From the NCBI GenBank assembly GCA_003611745.1, contig RAYF01000013.1, positions 1 to 44,638 of the forward strand: a DNA stretch of 44,638 nucleotides. The letters are read 5' to 3'. Of this stretch, positions 8,386-15,042 are shown one piece after another; position 1 is the first letter of the stretch, and every line of letters begins with the position of its first letter. This DNA comes from a bacterium D16-36. GTDB taxonomy: Bacteria > Bacillota > Clostridia > Lachnospirales > Lachnospiraceae. The position numbers were made by a program, and so were the translations under genes. The notes beneath the pieces are model-generated. The model did no database searches, was not told the origin of the DNA, and saw only the letters and a program-made list of their open reading frames with translations.

Positions 8386-9510
8386 CTAATAGTCAATACG
8401 CCTCCATTTTCCTGAATTAAAAACTTTAAAACAATTATAGGCCGCCCACACCCATTTAGTTTTTCCGCTATATTTCCATTTGGAATAAATTTCAAAATCC
8501 TTTGCATTATACCAAGTTACTGAACCTATTACTTTCCACTTAATTCTTTTAGATTTTCCTGGTTTAATTACAATTTTAGACTTTCCACCGGATAATCTAA
8601 CTCTTCTATCAAAACTTTTATAGTTATAATTTAAAGCATATGCACCATCTGAATATATAGTAATCGACTTCTTCGATCTGTTTTTTACTTTCATAATGAA
8701 ATAATTATCTCTGGTATAGTAATAGTCTAAACCGCCAATCGCTGTTAAAACTGACTTCAAATTAGATTTTACAGTAACATCAATCGTAAAATTACATGTT
8801 TCCCCTTTATATTTAACAGTAACATATATTTTACATTTTCCAGGCTTTTCCATACCAAATATTTCAATATAATTATCATCTGCACTTACTAAAATTATAT
8901 TTTTATTAGAGCTTTTTGCCTTAATAAAATACAATCCATCAATGTCATCTTCATAACCATATATTGCGTCTATATAAATCTTTTTATCACCGTCATCTTT
9001 TAATGTAACTGATTTATCACATGAAACATTTAATTCTGCATCATATAATTTTTTAATCGTAATATCAAATGAAATATTACAAAAATCCGTGTTCAGATCC
9101 GTATTCTGTATATATTCCAACTCAAAATCAATCATATCACGATCTTCTCCAAACCAAGAAGTAAATGTTAGACTCTCTCCGCTTCTTACTGTATATATAT
9201 CGATATCCTCTTTGTCACCATACACTTCCCTAGCACGAACAAACATTTTTACATCTACTGGCTTATGCTCAAAATCATCATAAATATATACATTGGTTAT
9301 ACTAACTTCTACCATAACAGACTTTCTGGAAATTGGTAAAGTAACCTGCTCCTCCCCCAAATCATGATCCCAATGAAAAAAAACACTTGTCGTTCCCCAA
9401 TCTATAGATTTGGCCTGTGCTAATCGCGACATCCCTAAAAATGAAAGAATAAAAATCATCACTGTTATAAATCCTGAAAAATATCCTTTGAAAGTATTTG
9501 TTTTACTCAT
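8386..9510 (-). CDS. Secreted protein of unknown function with an Ig-like module
   Basis: A 374-residue protein not recognised as a whole. The N-terminus has a basic start, a hydrophobic segment (about 13-30) and an AQA-type signal peptidase site. About residues 185-275 resemble a BIG2-type immunoglobulin-like domain (CDKSVTLKD..., then GKCKIYVTVKYKG). The remainder is rich in Lys, Tyr, Asp and beta-type patterns. The ATG at 9510 has AGGTGG 5-7 bases upstream. The gene is clearly richer in A+T than its neighbours, suggesting acquisition or relaxed composition. It is monocistronic, and its promoter side holds an inverted repeat (9557-9632) shared with a truncated TetR gene. A surface or extracellular role is likely. 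Confidence 0.75.
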   Translation of the reverse strand: MSKTNTFKGYFSGFITVMIFILSFLGMSRLAQAKSIDWGTTSVFFHWDHDLGEEQVTLPISRKSVMVEVSITNVYIYDDFEHKPVDVKMFVRAREVYGDKEDIDIYTVRSGESLTFTSWFGEDRDMIDFELEYIQNTDLNTDFCNISFDITIKKLYDAELNVSCDKSVTLKDDGDKKIYIDAIYGYEDDIDGLYFIKAKSSNKNIILVSADDNYIEIFGMEKPGKCKIYVTVKYKGETCNFTIDVTVKSNLKSVLTAIGGLDYYYTRDNYFIMKVKNRSKKSITIYSDGAYALNYNYKSFDRRVRLSGGKSKIVIKPGKSKRIKWKVIGSVTWYNAKDFEIYSKWKYSGKTKWVWAAYNCFKVFNSGKWRRIDY

Positions 9511-9556
9511 ATTGGCCACCTCAACAATCGTTAATTTTTTTATAAAGTAATTATAC

Positions 9557-9632
9557 TGATGCTAGGGTCAAGCCAGTAAGTAGCAATCCGTAACATCAGT
9601 TGGGAACAAGATACCTTTTGACCCCAACATCA
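9557..9632. promoter_or_regulatory. Inverted repeat in the divergent promoter region
   Basis: Two 15-base arms, 9557-9571 and 9618-9632, are reverse complements except for two positions, and both differences still allow G-U pairs in RNA. Each arm carries TTGACC reading outward (minus strand at 9566-9571, plus strand at 9618-9623), which could serve as -35 boxes of two divergent promoters for the secreted-protein gene and the TetR remnant. A third partial arm (TAACATCA) lies at 9591-9598. It may be an operator of the decayed TetR regulator. Confidence 0.35.
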
Positions 9633-9690
9633 TTATACTATAAATATAAGTAAAATTCTATAATAATAATACAATAACCAAAATAAAAAT

Positions 9691-9897
9691 CAGGTTATGG
9701 AAGCAGGGCAAAGGGATGGCATTACTGTGCGGGAAATATGCCAAAAAGCAAATGTAAGATTAGGGCTTGTTAATTATCATTTTGGAAATAAGAAGCAACT
9801 GATTGAATTATGTGTTGAACACATTGTAAATGACATCGTTAATAAATTCTGTTCCATTGAGGAAGAGACAAACAATCATTTTTGCGGTAAAAAATAA
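9691..9897 (+). pseudogene. Truncated TetR family regulator
   Basis: The frame encodes TVREICQKANVRLGLVNYHF followed by GNKKQLIELC, the helix-turn-helix of TetR regulators. The usual N-terminal helix before it is mostly missing (an in-frame stop lies at 9667-9669), and the frame ends after only about 66 codons, where a normal protein has about 190. The ligand-binding domain is absent. It sits directly upstream of a second decayed gene, so this looks like the remnant of a regulator plus redox-enzyme pair. Confidence 0.7.
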
Positions 9898-9984
9898 TTA
9901 TGTAGTCATATGGAGTAGATTTTACAATACCAAAATAACGGAAAAAATTTCATCAGACAGTATTTCATGATATTCTAAATGTTT

Positions 9985-10359
9985 ACAAAACAGGCAGTTA
10001 TTATTACACAATGTCTTGGAGCAAGGGCAGAATCCGCGGCAAAGGACATAAAACAAAGTCTTTCATGGTGGGACATTTTCAAAATCACCGTGGTTACAGG
10101 AAAACTTATGGGAAATATCGTCTAGAAAAAACTCGCTAAAAAGAAGTGCTCCGAACTTACTAAAAAAATGAATCGGCTGTCAGAAAAGTATTCTGCAGCC
10201 GACTGCGAAAAACCATCAAAAGTCAATGTAATAACAAGGGTAAAATTTCTTTTTGTCGTATGACACAAAAGACATTACACGAAAACAATCCCAGATATCT
10301 TGACAAAAAATATTAGGCAAATCGGGAATGGCTTGAAGAAAGCATGCCATGAAGATAGT
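9985..10359 (+). pseudogene. Decayed flavodoxin-fold NAD(P)H-dependent oxidoreductase
   Basis: One reading frame from 9985 gives KQAVIITQCLGARAESAAKD followed by IKQSLSWWDIFK. This resembles the part of small flavodoxin-like reductases that reads GK-AV-ITT-AG, then a stretch ending in a Trp-Gly. The frame is broken by TAG at 10123-10125 and TGA at 10261-10263, yet continues with HYTKTIPDILTKN, similar to the C-terminus of the same family. The N-terminal FMN-binding part is missing. The 3' end runs up to the porB gene on the opposite strand. The family assignment is from memory of the fold and moderately uncertain; that the frame is broken is directly visible. Confidence 0.55.
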
Positions 10360-11307
10360 TTATTTTATCCTTGCGCATTTATACTGCAAATCTTCCCAAC
10401 GCCTGTCAACCTCCGCCTGAAACTGCTCTAGAAGCCCCTCATTCCCTTTCTTAAACAGGTGCTTAAACCTGCCCTGCTCCCTTAAGAAATCTTCAACTGG
10501 CAGCTTCTTCTTCGGCTCATATGAAAGAATCCACTTCCCATGGTCAACCTCAAAGAGCGGCCAGTAGCATGTCTCCACAGCTAATTTGCAGATTTTCATA
10601 ATATCCGGGGTATCATAACGCCATCCCCTAGGGCACGGAGTCATAATATTTAAGAAAGAGGCGCCCTCCGTATATATCGCTTTCTCTGCCTTCCTATGGA
10701 TATCCTCAAAATTCTGGGTCAGGGTTGTCTGTGCCACATAAGGCACATTATGGTCTGCAATAATGCTTGCCAAATCCTTGCGCCCCTGCATCTTACCGTT
10801 AGATTTCTTGCCCACCGGCGTCGTTGTGGTATCAGCATACATCGGTGTGGCAGAAGAACGCTGGATTCCGGTATTCATATAGGCCCCATTGTCATAGCAG
10901 ACATAAACCATGTCATGGCCCCGCTCCATAGCGCCTGACAGGGACTGGAAACCGATATCATACGTACCGCCGTCACCGCCGAACGTGATAAACTTAAAAT
11001 TTGCATCCTCCGGCAGCTTCCCTCTTTTCTTCAAAACCCTGTATGCTGTCTCAACGCCGCTTAAAGTAGCGCCGGCATTCTCAAAAGCATTGTGGATATA
11101 GCTATCCTCCCATGCAGTATACGGATACATAAAGGAAGATACCTCCAGACACCCGGTTGCGTTGCCGATCACGGCATAATCCCCCTCATGGAGCGCCCGC
11201 AGCACTGCACGCACCCCTATCGTCGCACCGCACCCCGCACACATACGGTGTCCGGGAGCAAGGCGTTCCGGTCTATTCATCATTGTTTTTAAACTGTAAT
11301 CACTCAT
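10360..11307 (-). CDS. porB: 2-oxoacid:ferredoxin oxidoreductase, beta subunit
   Basis: A 315-residue TPP-binding subunit. The N-terminus has CAGCGA cysteines that, with others, ligate the proximal 4Fe-4S cluster of such enzymes, and the TPP/Mg motif begins at FGGDGGTYDIG and ends at CYDNGAYMNTG. It performs the decarboxylation of pyruvate (or another 2-oxoacid) with CoA and passes electrons to ferredoxin, in complex with the three upstream subunits. It is the last gene of a gamma-delta-alpha-beta operon, starting 10 bp after the alpha stop. Pyruvate is the likely substrate from the overall look, but 2-oxoisovalerate enzymes have the same architecture. Confidence 0.9.
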   Translation of the reverse strand: MSDYSLKTMMNRPERLAPGHRMCAGCGATIGVRAVLRALHEGDYAVIGNATGCLEVSSFMYPYTAWEDSYIHNAFENAGATLSGVETAYRVLKKRGKLPEDANFKFITFGGDGGTYDIGFQSLSGAMERGHDMVYVCYDNGAYMNTGIQRSSATPMYADTTTTPVGKKSNGKMQGRKDLASIIADHNVPYVAQTTLTQNFEDIHRKAEKAIYTEGASFLNIMTPCPRGWRYDTPDIMKICKLAVETCYWPLFEVDHGKWILSYEPKKKLPVEDFLREQGRFKHLFKKGNEGLLEQFQAEVDRRWEDLQYKCARIK

Positions 11308-11317
11308 CTGCGGCCTC

Positions 11318-12499
11318 CTATTTACGTAATCTCACATACTGGTATTGCTCTATCTCTTTTCCATTGACAACCATGTCCTCTAACTCAGCAAAAATGCCGC
11401 ATGCATCACCAACCGTAAAATCGCGTCCTGCAAGCCCATAAATATAGTTAACAGTTTCAATCATTACCTTATTGCGGAAAAGGCCGGCGTCCACTTCACT
11501 GCCGAGAGGCCCGCCATTGCCATTATAACTCTCACAGCGGTCCATAATAGCAGCCGCTTTGCAGTTCCTCAGTGCCCCGGCAATCTCCTCCGCTGGAAAT
11601 GGGCGGAACACACGCAGCTTTAACACGCCCACCTTCTTTCCCCGCTCACGGAGGTCATCGACTGCCTGCTTTGCCGTCCCGGCAGCAGAACCCATAATCA
11701 ACATAATATAATCTGCATCTTCGGTCCTGTACTCTTCGAATAGGCCGTATTCCCTGCCGGAAAGCTTCTTAAAACGTTCTGCCACCTCTAAAATTACTTC
11801 CTTTGAATTTTCAAGGGCGATTTCCTGATTCTTCTTGGCCTCCATCACATAATTGCTGACGGCATACGGCCCTACGGCAATCGGTTTGCCCGGATTCAAA
11901 AGATATTCCTCCGGCTCATATTCGCCGACAAATTCCCTGACAGGGGCATCCTCCAACAGCATAATATTTTCTACTGCATGACTGGTGATAAACCCATCCT
12001 GACAGATCATCACTGGAAGATGCACCCTCGCATCCTCGGCAATCGGATATGCCTGAATAAAATTATCGTATGCCTCCTGATTGTTCTCCGCATAAATCTG
12101 AATCCACCCGGTATCTCTTGCACCCATACCGTCTGAATGGTCACAGTTAATATTAATCGGCCCGGATAATGTACGGTTTACCAGCGCAAGCACCAGCGGC
12201 AGGCGGTTGGACGCGGCAAGCAGCAGTTCCTCCCACATCAGCGCAAGCCCGGCGGAGGATGTCGCGGTAAGGCTCCTTGCACCTGCCGCCTCCGCCCCTA
12301 TCGCAGCGCTCATAGAGGAATGCTCACTTTCCACCGGAATAAACTCGGTGTCCATCTCACCATTCGCTATATATGTAGATACCATCTGTGGGATTTCCGT
12401 AGAAGGCGTAATCGGAAATGCCGGCATAACATCCGGATTAACCTGACGGATTGCATAGGACACCGCCTCATTTCCGGACATACGTTCTTTTATCGCCAT
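11318..12499 (-). CDS. porA: 2-oxoacid:ferredoxin oxidoreductase, alpha subunit
   Basis: A 393-residue subunit with the pyrimidine-binding domain of PFOR-type enzymes: FPITPSTEIPQ, then ESEHSSMSAAIGAEAAGARS and ATSSAGLALMWEEL, and a C-terminal transketolase-C-like domain (about 240-380) including LKLRVFRPFPAEEI. Its ATG shares one base with the TAA stop of the delta subunit (12499), showing tight translational coupling. Together with beta it forms the TPP active site. Substrate choice (pyruvate or branched-chain oxoacid) cannot be fixed from sequence reading. Confidence 0.9.
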   Translation of the reverse strand: MAIKERMSGNEAVSYAIRQVNPDVMPAFPITPSTEIPQMVSTYIANGEMDTEFIPVESEHSSMSAAIGAEAAGARSLTATSSAGLALMWEELLLAASNRLPLVLALVNRTLSGPININCDHSDGMGARDTGWIQIYAENNQEAYDNFIQAYPIAEDARVHLPVMICQDGFITSHAVENIMLLEDAPVREFVGEYEPEEYLLNPGKPIAVGPYAVSNYVMEAKKNQEIALENSKEVILEVAERFKKLSGREYGLFEEYRTEDADYIMLIMGSAAGTAKQAVDDLRERGKKVGVLKLRVFRPFPAEEIAGALRNCKAAAIMDRCESYNGNGGPLGSEVDAGLFRNKVMIETVNYIYGLAGRDFTVGDACGIFAELEDMVVNGKEIEQYQYVRLRK

Positions 12500-12804
12500 T
12501 ATTCATTTCCCTCCTTCATCTCAATCGCACCAAAAGGGCAGACATTTGCACAAATACCGCACCCCTTACAGTGATCCATATCAAATGCCAGACGTTTCCC
12601 ATCCCTGACCGGAATACTGGAATCCGGGCAGACTGGCGCGCAAAGCAGGCACTGCTTACATTTGTCCTCATAAAATACTGGGGTATTTGTCCTCCATTCG
12701 CCTGTCATAAACAGCTTAGAAGTAGCCCCATTAAAAACCATAAGCCCTTCTGTCATTTTGTCATGGGGCGTCTTTTCCGTAATCTTTGTAATATCGGTTC
12801 TCAT
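12499..12804 (-). CDS. porD: 2-oxoacid:ferredoxin oxidoreductase, delta subunit (2x 4Fe-4S ferredoxin)
   Basis: A 101-residue iron-sulfur subunit with two 4Fe-4S binding motifs, CKQCLLCAPVCP and CKGCGICANVCP, which relay electrons from the TPP site to external ferredoxin. I start at ATG 12804; the frame can also begin at a TTG six codons earlier, inside a GGAG that otherwise serves as the (rather distant, 12 bases) ribosome-binding site. The stop overlaps the alpha start. It lies 42 bp after the gamma gene. Confidence 0.9.
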   Translation of the reverse strand: MRTDITKITEKTPHDKMTEGLMVFNGATSKLFMTGEWRTNTPVFYEDKCKQCLLCAPVCPDSSIPVRDGKRLAFDMDHCKGCGICANVCPFGAIEMKEGNE

Positions 12805-12846
12805 AATGAGTGTAATCTCCAATCAACTAATTTCATTCCTGTCATG

Positions 12847-13455
12847 CTAAGCAGAAAGGCTCATCTTCTCTGCCTCGATTGCTTCCTCCAGCACAGCAAA
12901 TGTCCGCTCCAGGGCCTTCATATTTCCGTCAATCACCTCCGGCTTCTTGGCAAACTTATGCTGGTAGGACGCCCGCATCTCCTTGATAAATTTCTCCTTC
13001 GGCATAATCTCACTGACAGCGACTGCAGCAGCAAGCATCGGGGAATTTGGAAAATTCTTTCCCAGCGTCTCCACAGAGATTTTCCTCGCATCGACAGTAA
13101 AGACACGTCCCTCATAGCCATTGAGATGTCCTTCTATCTCTTCTTTTGATTTTGGTGTATTAATAATAATTGCACCTGTCTTTTTAAGGCCCGCTGTCAC
13201 ATCAACGGAACCAAGCAGTGTCTCGTCAACCACTACAACATAATCCGGGTGGTATATATTGGAATGAACACGAATCTTGTCAGAACTAATCCTGTTGTAC
13301 GCTGTAATCGGCGCACCCATGCGCTCCGGGCCATACTCAGGGAATCCCTGCACATTGCGCCCTGTTTTAAATGCCACATCAGCTAAAAGCAATGCTGCTG
13401 TCTTTGCACCCTGGCCGCCGCGGCCATGCCATCTGATTTCAATTCCGTTCTTCAT
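12847..13455 (-). CDS. porC: 2-oxoacid:ferredoxin oxidoreductase, gamma subunit
   Basis: A 202-residue subunit with the family signature IRWHGRGGQGAKTAA at the N-terminus, then GFPEYGPERMGAP and VDETLL. In single-chain pyruvate:ferredoxin oxidoreductases this is the central domain; here it is a separate protein, the first of the four-gene operon. GGAGG lies 7 bases before the ATG, and a good promoter lies about 100 bp upstream. Confidence 0.9.
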   Translation of the reverse strand: MKNGIEIRWHGRGGQGAKTAALLLADVAFKTGRNVQGFPEYGPERMGAPITAYNRISSDKIRVHSNIYHPDYVVVVDETLLGSVDVTAGLKKTGAIIINTPKSKEEIEGHLNGYEGRVFTVDARKISVETLGKNFPNSPMLAAAVAVSEIMPKEKFIKEMRASYQHKFAKKPEVIDGNMKALERTFAVLEEAIEAEKMSLSA

Positions 13456-13550
13456 AGTAATCCTCCATTCTTATTCAGCCCGCACACCTGCAGGCTGTTT
13501 CTATGTTGCATTCCGTTCAGCTTAAAATTCAACTTTACTCAGCATTTATC

Positions 13551-13578
13551 ATTATAATATGCGGGCGGAAAATGTAAA
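13551..13578 (-). promoter_or_regulatory. Promoter of the por operon
   Basis: On the minus strand TTTACA (13578-13573) and TATAAT (13556-13551) are separated by 16 bp. The untranslated leader would be about 90 nt. No clear operator seen. Confidence 0.6.
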
Positions 13579-13651
13579 GAGTTTTTTTCATTTTTATGAT
13601 GAAAACTTTTCACCTATCATTAAAAAAAATGTGGGATTTTCATACTTATAC

Positions 13652-14983
13652 TTATGGCCCGTCTTTCCCGATTTTTAATGCCACATCTACAAAAAACTCC
13701 TTATCACTGTTGGAAATATGTGCCACTCCCTGATATTTCTTAGCGATAGCAATGACAGAGGCAAGGCCCGTGCCTTTTCCATGGTGCTTCGTTGAAAGAT
13801 ACTCTCCCTGCCCCATCCGTACTTGCCCATCAAAGCTATTGGTGGCAACCACATACAGCATATATCCATAATGGAGTTTTGATGTAAGGTAAAAATACCG
13901 CGATTTCTCAGGCACACCCCTGCAGCCGGAGATAGCATTCTCTATCAAGTTTCCAAACAGGGAAGCCATATCGAGTTCAGAGACAGTCAGCGGGTCTGGC
14001 AGCCCAATTTTCCACTCTATCTCAATCCCGGCAGAGACAGCCATTTCATGATAATAATTAAACAGGGCGTTCAGTGCAGCATTGGAGCAATACACCGTAG
14101 CTGCGTTCCTCTCCATCTGCAGATCATACTCCGCCAGATGTTTCCGGATGCTGCAGATATCACCATCCTCCGCAAGAGAAGACAACAACCGTACTGAATG
14201 GCGGAAATCGTGGCGCAGCCTCTCTGTCTGCTGCAAGTGCTCCTGTAACACACAGTATTGATGCGACTGCACTGCCAGAAGCTGAGCCTGCTCCCTCAGC
14301 TCTGTGTGCTCCATTATAATAGCCGCCCCTTGGAAAAAGAGCAGATAAACCCCTACCAGAATTACCAGCGCACATCCCTGTACCAAAAGAAAGAGCCAAA
14401 ATACACGCCCTGCATAGAAAGTACTATAGGATTGAGGGACTATCACCACATTGACTGTTAAAAAAATAGAAGACAATTTCACTGCAGCATACCATATCTT
14501 TGGATAATCCAAATTATCAACTACCCATGCAAACTGCCGGCTGGCAGGGAGCGCAAAAGCTGCCATAAGGACACAGGAAAGCCCAAACTGGAAAAATGCT
14601 GCCCCGGCAGAAAAATGCGCAGCGCCGGATGCTGGATGCAGATACGCATCATAGGCATAAGCAAATTGTGCCGGAAAAGTCTCTATCGCACAGACGCCCA
14701 CATAAACTGCAAGCGACCTCGGCAAATCAGTAGTTATTGTACAGCGGTATAGTAAAAAGAACAGCACGAGGGATGGCATGAATATTATATTAACATCAAT
14801 CTGAAATGCCGTACAAAACCATGCACATGCAAAAGAATACGGCACAAGCACGGCTGCACACAAGGCTGCAGTCATTCGCACGCTATATTTCATTTGGTTT
14901 TTTACCGTAAAGTAGCAGGAAACCGCAGCAGGCAGCAGAACCAAGAACTGTGGCAGCGCTAACAGCCATTTTTTTATATCCAT
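13652..14983 (-). CDS. GHKL-type sensor histidine kinase (AgrC/ComD-like)
   Basis: A 443-residue membrane kinase. The N-terminal half has about six to seven hydrophobic segments (residues about 5-215), then a coiled linker, the phospho-acceptor H258 in RLRHDFRHS, and a GHKL ATPase domain with NLIENAISGC (N box) and KGTGLASVIAIA (G box). The ATG at 14983 is chosen because GGAGGG lies 7-8 bases upstream. This class pairs with LytTR regulators, often sensing a small peptide or surface condition. Its partner is most likely the LytTR regulator at 18340-19119, with the surface-protein gene in between. It starts 59 bp after the surface-protein stop, with only a weak hairpin between, so co-transcription is plausible. 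Confidence 0.9.
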   Translation of the reverse strand: MDIKKWLLALPQFLVLLPAAVSCYFTVKNQMKYSVRMTAALCAAVLVPYSFACAWFCTAFQIDVNIIFMPSLVLFFLLYRCTITTDLPRSLAVYVGVCAIETFPAQFAYAYDAYLHPASGAAHFSAGAAFFQFGLSCVLMAAFALPASRQFAWVVDNLDYPKIWYAAVKLSSIFLTVNVVIVPQSYSTFYAGRVFWLFLLVQGCALVILVGVYLLFFQGAAIIMEHTELREQAQLLAVQSHQYCVLQEHLQQTERLRHDFRHSVRLLSSLAEDGDICSIRKHLAEYDLQMERNAATVYCSNAALNALFNYYHEMAVSAGIEIEWKIGLPDPLTVSELDMASLFGNLIENAISGCRGVPEKSRYFYLTSKLHYGYMLYVVATNSFDGQVRMGQGEYLSTKHHGKGTGLASVIAIAKKYQGVAHISNSDKEFFVDVALKIGKDGP

Positions 14984-15042
14984 TATCCAGCCCTCCATTC
15001 AAAAATACTTGATATCCCTAATGGCAGGATATTTTAACAATA

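Noticed and set aside
12451-13149. 232-codon plus-strand frame
   Set aside because: Antisense to the por genes, which have conserved motifs and tight operon spacing.
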